From Hadarchaeum sp964343275 (GTDB lineage Archaea > Hadarchaeota > Hadarchaeia > Hadarchaeales > Hadarchaeaceae): a stretch of 23,767 nt of DNA. The position numbers and the translations under genes were made by a program. Shown here one piece after another: positions 8,693 to 15,211 of the stretch. The notes under the pieces are model-generated. The model saw nothing but the letters and a program-made list of their open reading frames with translations, was not told the origin of the DNA and did not search any database. The DNA lies in NCBI GenBank assembly GCA_964343275.1, contig CAYFIY010000020.1, positions 1 through 23,767 of the forward strand. Reading direction: 5' to 3'. Every line of letters starts with the position of its first letter. Position 1 is the stretch's first letter.

Positions 8693-9028
8693 CTAACCTT
8701 TCCCTTCGTGAGTGCGGAGCTTGAACTTTTTCTCCACAGGAATGGCCTCGCCCACGGTCAAGCGTCCAGCTACCGCCTCGTCGACACTATGTATTACTCC
8801 ACCTGATTCCTCTATCGTTGATCGGATTGTGGGGAAATCCAATTTGCCATCGATTGTGATCTTGATGGTTTCCGTGTCCTTGTCGATTTCGATAAGGGTG
8901 ACGTTTACTCCATCAACTCCACTAAGCGAGCTCAATATTGTGGCGAACTCTGGAAGCGTGGGGTTGTGTGGTTTGAGAACATCGAGCACCAAACGTGTTA
9001 GATTTTTAGAACTATTTTTCCCACGCAT
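8693..9028 (-). CDS. DUF211 family protein
   Basis: The 111-residue product matches the archaeal DUF211 (COG1888) family of small ferredoxin-like-fold proteins, whose function is not established. The characteristic pattern is present: LTRLVLDVLKPHNPTLPEF at the start, a VDGVNVTLIEIDKDTETIKITI core, and GGVIHSVDEAVAGRL near the end. A tail of about 20 residues (TVGEAIPVEKKFKLRTHEGKG) is longer than I expect. ATG at 9028 is the only good start, and a TATA-like ATTTTAAAAAGG on the minus strand (about 9052-9063) lies at the spacing for a near-leaderless transcript. It is divergent from gar1. Confidence 0.88.
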   Translation of the reverse strand: MRGKNSSKNLTRLVLDVLKPHNPTLPEFATILSSLSGVDGVNVTLIEIDKDTETIKITIDGKLDFPTIRSTIEESGGVIHSVDEAVAGRLTVGEAIPVEKKFKLRTHEGKG

Positions 9029-9049
9029 TGAATCTATTAACTAATCAAC

Positions 9050-9115
9050 TGCCTTTTTAAAATCTTTAATCTCCCGATATACCGCAAATTTAAATATTAC
9101 GAAAACTTTAAATAG
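9050..9115. promoter_or_regulatory. Divergent promoter region for DUF211 gene (-) and gar1-tfb (+)
   Basis: On the minus strand ATTTTAAAAAGG (about 9052-9063) sits roughly 25-30 bases before the DUF211 ATG. On the plus strand two TATA-like boxes, AAATTTAAATA at 9086-9096 and CTTTAAATA at 9106-9114, each with a purine-rich BRE-like flank (CGAAAA before the second), precede gar1 ATG at 9153. Assigned by eye from archaeal TATA/BRE spacing. Confidence 0.5.
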
Positions 9116-9152
9116 AAGTTATTTTACTCATTAAAAAGGTTTTCTCGGTGGG

Positions 9153-9455
9153 ATGATTGTGAAAGTTTTGGGGAAGGCACTACACACCACGCACAGGGGC
9201 CTAGTAGCTAGGGCTAATTTTGCACCGAAGATAGGTCAGAACGTCTTAGATTTCACAAACAAGCGCGTAGGGAATGTTCAGGACGTTTTCGGTCCGGTTG
9301 CATCGCCCTATTTCGTGATAAAACCAGCTTCAGGTATCATAAAGTCTGACCTCGAGAAGCTCACAGGTTCGGACGTATATATGGGGGAAGGATATGGAAA
9401 AGGCAAAAGGTCAGAAAAAGTGTCCCGAATGCGAAGGCGCAAAGCTCGTTCGTGA
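9153..9455 (+). CDS. gar1: H/ACA RNP component GAR1
   Basis: GAR1 is the small beta-barrel protein of archaeal H/ACA ribonucleoproteins, which guide pseudouridylation of rRNA together with Cbf5, Nop10 and L7Ae; GAR1 binds Cbf5 and aids substrate turnover. The 100-residue product has the expected core: LGKALHTTHRGLVARA, then PKIGQNVLDFTNKRVGNVQDVFGPVASPYFVIKP, and a short basic tail (KGKRSEKVSRMRRRKARS). The last 62 bases overlap the start of the TFB gene in another frame, so the basic tail is encoded by DNA that also encodes the TFB N-terminus. The gar1-tfb order recurs in many Euryarchaeota. Start ATG at 9153 follows GGTGGG closely; GTG at 9159 is an alternative. Confidence 0.92.
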   Translation: MIVKVLGKALHTTHRGLVARANFAPKIGQNVLDFTNKRVGNVQDVFGPVASPYFVIKPASGIIKSDLEKLTGSDVYMGEGYGKGKRSEKVSRMRRRKARS

Positions 9456-10314
9456 TTACCAACGGGGCGAGTTGGTCTGTGCCAATTGCGGTTTCGTCAT
9501 ACATGCCAAGATAATGGACATGGGGCCAGAGTGGCGCGCGTTTGATCAAGAGCAGCGGGAGCGCCGAGGAAGGGTCGGTGCGCCGATGACTTTAACAATA
9601 CACGACAAGGGGTTATCGACGATGATTGACTGGCGGGATCGGGATTCCCACGGGAAGGACCTGACGCCAAAGCGAAGGGCGCAGATTTACCGATTAAGGA
9701 AATGGCAGAGGCGGATCAGGGTATCGGACGCAACCGAACGTAATTTAGCTTTTGCTCTTTCTGAGATCGACCGCATGTCCTCGCACCTTGTCTTGCCCAG
9801 AAACGTGAGGGAGGCAGCCGCTCTCATATACCGTAAGGCGGTTGAAGAGAGGCTGATTCGCGGGCGCTCCATCGAGGGCGTGGCCGCAGCGGCTCTGTAT
9901 GCAGCTTGCAGGGAGAGCAAAGTGCCGCGGACGCTGGACGAGATCGCCGAGGTTTCACGAGTCAAAAAGAAGGAGATCGGAAGGAGTTACAGGTTTATTT
10001 CTCGTGAGCTTTTGATCCATCTTAGACCCACAAGCCCGGTCGATTACATACCACGGTTCGGTTCCGATTTGAAATTAACCGGCGGAGTCCAAGCTAGGGC
10101 AATCGAGCTGCTAAAGTTAGCTACGAAGAAAGGTCTAACTTCCGGACGCGGACCAACAGGAGTTGCGGCAGCTGCCATATACATAGCGAGCGTTCTCTTA
10201 GGGGAGCGTCGGACGCAGCGGGACGTGGCTGACGTGGCGCGGGTTACCGAGGTCACCGTGAGAAACCGCTACAAGGAGTTGTGCGAAAAATTGGGCTTAG
10301 ATGTCGAACTGTAG
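9394..10314 (+). CDS. tfb: Transcription initiation factor TFB (TFIIB homologue)
   Basis: TFB bridges TBP on the TATA box and the archaeal RNA polymerase, and reads the BRE. The 306-residue protein has every expected part: an N-terminal zinc ribbon with C10, C13, C29 and C32 (CPECE ... CANCG), the B-reader/linker region (MGPEWRAFDQEQRERRGRVGAP then GLSTMIDWRDRDSHGK), and two cyclin repeats, the first around residues 110-205 (RNVREAAALIYRKAVEE, GVAAAALYAACRE) and the second around 210-306 (IELLKLATKKGLTSGRGPTG, AAAIYIASVLLGERRTQRDVA, VTEVTVRNRYKEL). ATG at 9394 is used; it overlaps gar1 by 62 bases, implying coupled expression. No second tfb is visible in the window. Confidence 0.96.
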   Translation: MEKAKGQKKCPECEGAKLVRDYQRGELVCANCGFVIHAKIMDMGPEWRAFDQEQRERRGRVGAPMTLTIHDKGLSTMIDWRDRDSHGKDLTPKRRAQIYRLRKWQRRIRVSDATERNLAFALSEIDRMSSHLVLPRNVREAAALIYRKAVEERLIRGRSIEGVAAAALYAACRESKVPRTLDEIAEVSRVKKKEIGRSYRFISRELLIHLRPTSPVDYIPRFGSDLKLTGGVQARAIELLKLATKKGLTSGRGPTGVAAAAIYIASVLLGERRTQRDVADVARVTEVTVRNRYKELCEKLGLDVEL

Positions 10315-10480
10315 TGTAAATCAAAATCGCACGCGTATCGTTCCTGCTTTTCGGCCGATTTAATTAGAGCTGATTGTCATAGGATTTAGATTTCGAAAAA
10401 TCAATTTTCTATTCTAGATCAATGGATCGAAATAATAAACCTCCATGAGTTTTATTAAATTCTGATATCTTCCGTAAAGG

Positions 10481-10490
10481 TTAAACAAAT
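10481..10490 (+). promoter_or_regulatory. TATA box of tRNA-Pro
   Basis: TTAAACAAAT lies about 19-28 bases before the mature tRNA 5' end, preceded by AAAGG as a BRE-like flank. The position is that expected for an archaeal tRNA promoter. The 194 bases between tfb and the tRNA contain nothing else that I can support. Confidence 0.45.
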
Positions 10491-10508
10491 ATCTAAAAGA
10501 TAAGAAGC

Positions 10509-10600
10509 GGGGTCGTGGGGTAGCTTGGTCTATCCTGCCAGCTTTGGGTCGCAGAAGCGCGAAATAGCTGGTGACCCGAGTTCAAATCTCGGCGACCCCA
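10509..10600 (+). tRNA. tRNA-Pro(TGG) with a 17-nt intron
   Basis: The acceptor arms GGGGTCG (10509-10515) and CGACCCC (10593-10599) pair perfectly, with discriminator A at 10600 and no encoded CCA. D-arm contains AGCTTGG, T-arm is CCGAG-TTCAAAT-CTCGG, and the anticodon stem is CCAGC (10538-10542) with GCTGG (10567-10571). The loop reads TT, anticodon TGG (10545-10547), G37, then an intron at 10549-10565, then A38. The intron forms a textbook bulge-helix-bulge: TTTG pairs with CGAA (four pairs including one G-U), flanked by three-base bulges GGT and ATA, with an inner CGC-AGAA-GCG hairpin. Cleavage two bases into each bulge gives the canonical 37/38 intron. The homotetramer-type EndA needed to remove it is encoded at 13453-13992. 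The D-stem 13-22 position is a U-U mismatch. Confidence 0.96.
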
Positions 10601-10627
10601 CATGTAAAAATTTCTTTGACTTGGTAA

Positions 10628-10637
10628 TTTTTTTTTT
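10628..10637 (+). terminator. T-run terminator after tRNA-Pro
   Basis: An uninterrupted run of ten T residues starts 28 bases after the tRNA 3' end. Archaeal RNA polymerase terminates at such U-rich tracts without a hairpin. The remaining bases to the end of the otsA-like gene at 10770 are AT-rich and show no gene. Confidence 0.6.
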
Positions 10638-10769
10638 AATTTAAACATTAGAACCACTTTTGGATATAATAACACACTAATTCGCTAAATAGCCAATATT
10701 TTTATAGAAAAAAAATGATCCAATACGTTCTATTCAATTAGTGGAAATAGGTAAGTCATCCAGCGACAA

Positions 10770-12182
10770 TTAATGGAGCTGCCTTTCCCACTCTTCAAAA
10801 AATTTTTTTGCCCACCAGTAAACATCGAATTTTCTTACATTACGTTTAAGAGCATTCAACCTGCGCTTTCTCTCCGGCCATGGCATCTTCAACGCGAATT
10901 TTATCGCAGCAGCGGTTTTTTCAACATCGTAAGGGTTCACTTGAATTGCCCCCCTCAGCTGCTGAGAGGCACCGGCGAATTTACTTAGTATGAGCACGCC
11001 ACCATTGCTCGTGGCTATGTATTCCTTCGATATCACGTTCATGCCGTCTTTCAACGGGGTAATCAGGGCGGCGTCCGCAACTCGGTAAAAGGACAGGAGT
11101 TCGTTTTGGGAGATATTTCGGCAGTAGTAATCTATAGGCGCCCAGTCCATCCTCTGGAATTTGCTGTTGATGTACCCGACCTGCCTGTCGATGTCTTCCT
11201 TCATCTTGCGATAATCGGCCACCTTCATCCTGCTGGGAGTTACTACTAACATGAAAATGATAGCGCCACGAAAACTGGGGTATTTTTCCAAGAACTTCTC
11301 GAATGTTTTGAGCCTTTCTAAGATCCCTTTAGTGTAGTCGAGCCGATCGATGCTCAGTAAGATGTGCTTTCCTTTATTTATTCCAGATAACTTTTCTGCC
11401 AATTCGGTGGCCTCTTTCGGAGGGGACGCGTATTGATTATAGTCTATGCCGATCGGGAATTCTTTTGCCTTAACCCTGCGACTTTCGAATTTCACCAAAC
11501 CTTTTCTTATCTCGATGGGGACGCTGAGTTCTTTACGGACGCATTCCATGAAATTTTCAGAGTAGTTTCTAGTGTGGAAACCTATCAGATCGGCTCCCAA
11601 CATTCCCTCCAAGAACTCTTTAGACCATGGTAATTTCTGAAAAACTTCAAAGGGAATCCACGGTATGTGCCAGAAAAATGAAATGTTCGCGTTATTCATC
11701 TTCTTGCGGATTAAATCTGGAACTAGGGCAAAATGGTAGTCTTGAATCCAGACCAAATCATTAGGTTTCATTTCTCTAAGTACTGCGTTGGCGAATTTTA
11801 TATTAACCTTCCTGTATGCATCCCAATATTTAGGTTTGAAGCGAGCTCTATCGGTAAAAAGGTGGAAAAGGGGCCATAGGGATCGATTAGAAAATCCCCT
11901 GTAGAAATGGCCCATTTCATCTTCAGAAAGCCGTATCCGTTGTAGGGTGTACTTTGGATTATTCGGTGGGACTTGAACTCTCGCGCCCACTTCAAAATCC
12001 GTTGTTTTGTTTCCCGATGCGATCCAAATACCTTCGCATGCTTTCATCACCGGGTCAAGAGCAGAAACTAGCCCCCCAGAAGACCGCACACTGGTAATCC
12101 CCTTGGTGGTTTTTTCATGGGCGTAGGGTTCCCTGTTCGAAACCAGAATTAGCTTTCTATCGCGAAGTAAATTTTCTATCAT
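10770..12182 (-). CDS. otsA: GT20 glycosyltransferase, trehalose-6-phosphate synthase-like
   Basis: The protein aligns by eye with OtsA over its whole length. Seen (470-residue numbering): SNREPY (15-20) and SSGGLVSAL (34-42) forming the phosphate loop, GFSNRSLWPLFH, WIQDYH (145-150), FFWHIPW (about 169-175), IDRLDYTKG with the donor-phosphate Arg280 and Lys285, TPSR, and TPLKDGMN (375-382). Such enzymes join UDP- or GDP-glucose to glucose-6-phosphate to make trehalose-6-phosphate; a glucosylglycerol-phosphate synthase is an alternative I cannot exclude. HIPW replaces the HIPF of E. coli OtsA. No phosphatase (OtsB) is fused or adjacent. I prefer ATG at 12182 over ATG at 12200, because the TATA box at 12205-12215 predicts initiation near 12184, making 12182 leaderless. 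Confidence 0.88.
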   Translation of the reverse strand: MIENLLRDRKLILVSNREPYAHEKTTKGITSVRSSGGLVSALDPVMKACEGIWIASGNKTTDFEVGARVQVPPNNPKYTLQRIRLSEDEMGHFYRGFSNRSLWPLFHLFTDRARFKPKYWDAYRKVNIKFANAVLREMKPNDLVWIQDYHFALVPDLIRKKMNNANISFFWHIPWIPFEVFQKLPWSKEFLEGMLGADLIGFHTRNYSENFMECVRKELSVPIEIRKGLVKFESRRVKAKEFPIGIDYNQYASPPKEATELAEKLSGINKGKHILLSIDRLDYTKGILERLKTFEKFLEKYPSFRGAIIFMLVVTPSRMKVADYRKMKEDIDRQVGYINSKFQRMDWAPIDYYCRNISQNELLSFYRVADAALITPLKDGMNVISKEYIATSNGGVLILSKFAGASQQLRGAIQVNPYDVEKTAAAIKFALKMPWPERKRRLNALKRNVRKFDVYWWAKKFFEEWERQLH

Positions 12183-12204
12183 GGAAGTCAATTTTATCAT
12201 CTAC

Positions 12205-12215
12205 TTAAATATATC
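12205..12215 (-). promoter_or_regulatory. TATA box of the otsA-like gene
   Basis: The minus strand reads GATATATTTAA here, a strong archaeal TATA element. Its centre is about 26 bases from the ATG at 12182, so transcription would start at or just before that codon. This is the reason for shortening the gene from the in-frame ATG at 12200. Confidence 0.5.
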
Positions 12216-12652
12216 GAACTAGAAGGAGATTAAGTTACCTCATCGTTACTAGGTCACCACCACAACTTTTTGACTAAAGAATAAGTTTGCGGTCCAACAG
12301 CATCATACTAAGATAACTTACATAGTCCTTATTTTTTGCACATAAATCGGGCATCAAAAAGTATGTTAAAATTTAATTTTTTTAATGTTTCCCTAATTTT
12401 CACCTCGGTCAAACGCTATCTGGGAAGCTGGTACCATTCCCCTACCAATACGAGCGATCGCCCAATGACGAACAATGGAAAACACGTTTTTTCCCTTTTT
12501 CCGAAGGGGATGTAAAATTGGCAAAATGGTGGTAGGGATGGACTTACAATCAAGTAAGATAAGGAAGAATACTGAGATGGTAGATGAATGCGAGAGAGTC
12601 AAAGAAAATAGTGCGGAAAAATAAAAAGACAGCGAATAGCGGAGGTTTAGCT
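12216..12652. other. Intergenic region between divergent otsA-like and SCO-like genes
   Basis: About 440 bases without a convincing gene. It holds AT-rich tracts (for example AAAATTTAATTTTTTT near 12367-12382), a short GC-rich patch at 12400-12470 with the palindrome GCGATCGC, and the imperfect hairpin CCCTTtttccgAAGGGG near 12497-12512. A 69-codon minus-strand frame (12393-12602) has no supporting signals. A possible TATA (AATAAAAA, about 12620-12627) is close to the SCO-like start. The Shine-Dalgarno GGAGGT (12641-12646) belongs to the SCO-like gene. Confidence 0.4.
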
Positions 12653-13246
12653 ATGAGAATTAAATACTTCGTGGTTATTGCCAGTTTTTTGGCGGTGATT
12701 CTAGTTATGACTTTAATCATCCCCGGTCTTCCAAAATCAGAAGAAACGTTTTCAGACTTTGGTACATCAACTGATTTTAACCTGATAAACCAAAATGGAG
12801 AAATTGTAACCTCGGACGATCTCATAGACAAGGTCGTGCTTATGGACTTTATCTACACGCGTTGTTCGATGCCAATGATGTGTCTCTTGGCCTCTTTAAA
12901 TTTCGTCCAAGTTCAACAGGCATTGGGAGAAAAATTTGGAACGGAGGTAATTTTAATAACCATTACTTTTGACCCGGGATATGATACGCCTGAAGTGTTG
13001 AAACAGTATGGGGAATCTCTTGGCGCCGATTTTTCTGGGTGGCAGTTTCTCACTGGCGATAATCAAAAAATTTCAGAAGTAATGCAGGGATATGGATTGT
13101 GGTACGAGGAAAATGTAGAGACTGGTATCATTAATCACACAATGTTAACTGTTCTGATCGATCGAGAGGGAAATATCCGAAAGCAATATTTAGGCAACTT
13201 GGCAGAACTGTATGAAATTTTAGACGATATCCAACAGCTTTTGTAA
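12653..13246 (+). CDS. SCO1/SenC-like membrane-anchored thioredoxin-fold protein
   Basis: SCO proteins carry copper to cytochrome oxidase CuA sites or act as thiol-disulfide oxidoreductases outside the membrane. This 197-residue product has an N-terminal membrane anchor (about residues 5-25, YFVVIASFLAVILVMTLII), then a thioredoxin-like domain with the two metal/redox cysteines C71 and C77 (YTRCSMPMMC), the family segment TFDPGYDTPEVLKQY, and the conserved histidine H162 in IINHTMLTVLIDREG. The cysteines are five residues apart, the CxxPxxC subtype rather than CPxxCP, and the usual proline after the first cysteine is Ser. ATG at 12653 is chosen because GGAGGT at 12641-12646 is six bases upstream; a longer frame from 12584 would add a basic 23-residue extension. 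No oxidase genes are nearby. Confidence 0.85.
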   Translation: MRIKYFVVIASFLAVILVMTLIIPGLPKSEETFSDFGTSTDFNLINQNGEIVTSDDLIDKVVLMDFIYTRCSMPMMCLLASLNFVQVQQALGEKFGTEVILITITFDPGYDTPEVLKQYGESLGADFSGWQFLTGDNQKISEVMQGYGLWYEENVETGIINHTMLTVLIDREGNIRKQYLGNLAELYEILDDIQQLL

Positions 13247-13372
13247 GGCGATAAAATAAAGGGCCAAACCCAGGTTGTGTACATACCATGAGGTACTGGG
13301 AAGAACTTAATGGTTAGAAATGAATCCAAAGCTCCGACGCATGCAGTCTCATAGATCCGCCGTTCCTAATCG

Positions 13373-13446
13373 CGTTAAGAATTACCCAACAATAACTTTA
13401 GGCAAAGGCAATCTTCTTAACGTTAGTCGGTTATTGTAGAGGGGGG
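13373..13446 (+). promoter_or_regulatory. endA-trpS leader with two interleaved inverted repeats and strong Shine-Dalgarno
   Basis: Arm A CGTTAAGAA (13373-13381) is perfectly complementary to TTCTTAACG (13414-13422). Arm B ACAATAAC (13389-13396) is perfectly complementary to GTTATTGT (13430-13437). The order A-B-A'-B' allows either one of two hairpins or a pseudoknot, and the last arm ends one base before the Shine-Dalgarno GAGGGGGG (13439-13446). Viewed as DNA, the same bases form repeated GTTA/TAAC half-sites, with both pairs 41 bp apart centre to centre. A regulatory role is inference. Confidence 0.4.
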
Positions 13447-13452
13447 TACGGC

Positions 13453-13992
13453 ATGGAAGCCGAAATTCCCGTTTCGGAAGCAAAGTTGTATAAGGGCAAA
13501 GTCGTCGTCTGGGACGAGGCACAGGCGAACCATATATACCAAAGAGGTTCTTATGGTAAACCTCTTAGTGGTGGTAAGGTTCAGCTAGCTCCGGTAGAGG
13601 CCTTGTACCTTTTAGAGACAGGCAGATTGCGCGTCGTTGGTGGCGGTGGAAAAAATCTCAGCTTCAAGACACTTATGGAAAGGTTCACGAAATCCGACGT
13701 CGAGCTCATGTTGAAGTACACTGCCTACGCTGACCTGCGTTCGCGTGGTTATATCATAAAAACAGGGTTGAAATTCGGGGCACACTTTCGCGTTTATGAC
13801 CGCGGGGAAAAACCTGGCGATGCCCACTCAAAGTTTCTCGTGCAGGCAGTTCCGGAGGGCGTAAAGCTGACGCCGACCGAATTGGCGCGTGCAGTAAGGC
13901 TTGCTCACAGTGTCAGGAAAAAGATATTTTGGGCGGTCGTGGATGATGAAGGTGATATCACCTACTACTCAATAATGAGGGAGAGGCCGTAG
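13453..13992 (+). CDS. endA: tRNA-splicing endonuclease EndA (homotetramer type)
   Basis: EndA cleaves bulge-helix-bulge junctions in archaeal pre-tRNA and pre-rRNA, leaving 2',3'-cyclic phosphate ends. At 179 residues this is the short, homotetrameric form. The catalytic triad is visible as Tyr115 (FRVYDRG), His125 (DAHSKFLV) and Lys156 (HSVRKKIFW); these numbers coincide with those of the Methanocaldococcus jannaschii enzyme. The N-terminal domain (KLYKGKVVVWDEAQANHIYQRGSYG) and C-terminal strand are normal. Its substrate in this window is the intron of tRNA-Pro, which has a canonical BHB such an enzyme can cut. ATG at 13453 follows GAGGGGGG with a six-base spacer. The stop codon directly abuts the trpS ATG. 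Confidence 0.95.
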   Translation: MEAEIPVSEAKLYKGKVVVWDEAQANHIYQRGSYGKPLSGGKVQLAPVEALYLLETGRLRVVGGGGKNLSFKTLMERFTKSDVELMLKYTAYADLRSRGYIIKTGLKFGAHFRVYDRGEKPGDAHSKFLVQAVPEGVKLTPTELARAVRLAHSVRKKIFWAVVDDEGDITYYSIMRERP

Positions 13993-15096
13993 ATGCCGAT
14001 CAAATTGGATCCGTGGGGGACCACCATACCCGAGAACTACGCCAGGTTAATGAACGAGTTCGGGATAGGTTCGTTTCAAAATTTTGTTCGTAGTATACCC
14101 GACCCACACCTATTAATGAAACGGAAGATCATATTTGGGCACCGCGATTTCGATCGGGTGCTCAGCGCCCTAAAGAAAGGTGAAGAATTTGCGGTCATGA
14201 CCGGACTGATGCCGAGCGGTCGTATGCACATAGGTCACAAGCTGGTCATTGACCAATTGATCTGGTATCAAGCGCACAATTCTGATATTTTCCTCTGCGT
14301 AGCTGATTTGGAGGCCTATTCGGCACGTGGCACATCCGCCAAGGACTCCAAAAGGCTAGCCGTTGAGGAATACTTGGCAAATTATCAGGCGCTTGGACTC
14401 GACATAGGTCGTTGCCATGTATATTTTCAGTCCAAAAGAAACCCGGTGCGTAATCTGGCTTTTCTGATGTCCAAGCGTGTGAACTTCAGCGAGATGCGTG
14501 CAATTTACGGCTTCGTGGGGGAATCGAATATCTCGAACATATTTTACCCCATGATTGATATCGCCGATATTTTACACCCACAGCTGGAAGAGTTCGGCGG
14601 CCCCCGCCCGACTGTGGTGCCAGTTGGAATAGACCAAGATCCGCACATCCGTTTGGCGAGAGATGTCGCCGCGAGATTTCAAAGGGACTTCGGTTTCATC
14701 CTACCATCCTCTACCTACCATCGGCTTTTGCCCGGGCTGATGGGGGGCAAGATGTCAAGCAGTAAACCACAAACGGCAATATTTCTGACGGACTCCGATA
14801 TTGTGATCGCGAAAAAAATAAAGGATGCCTTTACCGGGGGCCGCTCCACTGCAGCTGAACAACGTAAGATTGGAGGGGACTATATCAAGTGCAGAGTATA
14901 CGAGCTTTACCTCCACCACTTGCTGCCTGAGGATGAAAAGCTCTTGGAAGTTCAGGAGTTTTGCAAGTCTGGAAAAATAATTTGTGGCGAATGCAAAGAT
15001 AGAGCAATAGGGTTGATGGTTGCCTACTTGAAGGGGCATCGTGCTAAATACAAAAGGGTCTTGCCCAAGATCAAGAGACTTGTGGACAAAATTTAA
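13993..15096 (+). CDS. trpS: Tryptophanyl-tRNA synthetase (archaeal/eukaryal type)
   Basis: TrpS charges tRNA-Trp. The 367-residue protein shows the class I motifs HIGH in SGRMHIGHKL (residues 79-82) and KMSSS in GGKMSSSKPQ (253-257), together with MTGLMPSG, the GIDQDPHIRLARDVA segment and the N-terminal extension KLDPWG shared with eukaryotic TrpS. Its ATG follows the endA TAG with no spacer, so the two genes form an operon and are probably translationally coupled. The endA-trpS pair recurs in archaea. A hairpin followed by T residues lies 16 bases after the stop. Confidence 0.96.
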   Translation: MPIKLDPWGTTIPENYARLMNEFGIGSFQNFVRSIPDPHLLMKRKIIFGHRDFDRVLSALKKGEEFAVMTGLMPSGRMHIGHKLVIDQLIWYQAHNSDIFLCVADLEAYSARGTSAKDSKRLAVEEYLANYQALGLDIGRCHVYFQSKRNPVRNLAFLMSKRVNFSEMRAIYGFVGESNISNIFYPMIDIADILHPQLEEFGGPRPTVVPVGIDQDPHIRLARDVAARFQRDFGFILPSSTYHRLLPGLMGGKMSSSKPQTAIFLTDSDIVIAKKIKDAFTGGRSTAAEQRKIGGDYIKCRVYELYLHHLLPEDEKLLEVQEFCKSGKIICGECKDRAIGLMVAYLKGHRAKYKRVLPKIKRLVDKI

Positions 15097-15112
15097 TGAG
15101 TTCAACCTTATT

Positions 15113-15150
15113 TCTAGAAAAACTTAAATGTCAAGTTCTAGATTTTTGTT
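15113..15150 (+). terminator. Hairpin plus T-tract after trpS
   Basis: TCTAGA-aaa-ACTT (15113-15125) can pair with AAGTTCTAGA (15133-15142), giving a ten-pair stem with a three-base bulge and a loop of seven. It is followed directly by TTTTTGTTT. The shape is that of an intrinsic terminator for endA-trpS, before the convergent atpAB unit. Archaea usually need only the T-tract, so the stem may be incidental. Confidence 0.45.
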
Positions 15151-15211
15151 TGCGCGATGAAGAGAATGGCTCCTGATTTAAATGATGAGGATTTTGAGTT
15201 ACGAGCGCATT

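Noticed and set aside
10509..10600. tRNA-Pro as an integration site (att)
   Set aside because: I found no repeat of the tRNA 3' end elsewhere in the window and no integrase or recombinase gene, so there is no direct evidence for an integrated element.
12393..12602. 69-codon minus-strand frame in the gap before the SCO-like gene, with the segment RHWAIARIGRGMVPAS
   Set aside because: It looked briefly like a gene remnant, but it has no ribosome site or promoter, I recognise no family, and the frame begins inside low-complexity sequence.
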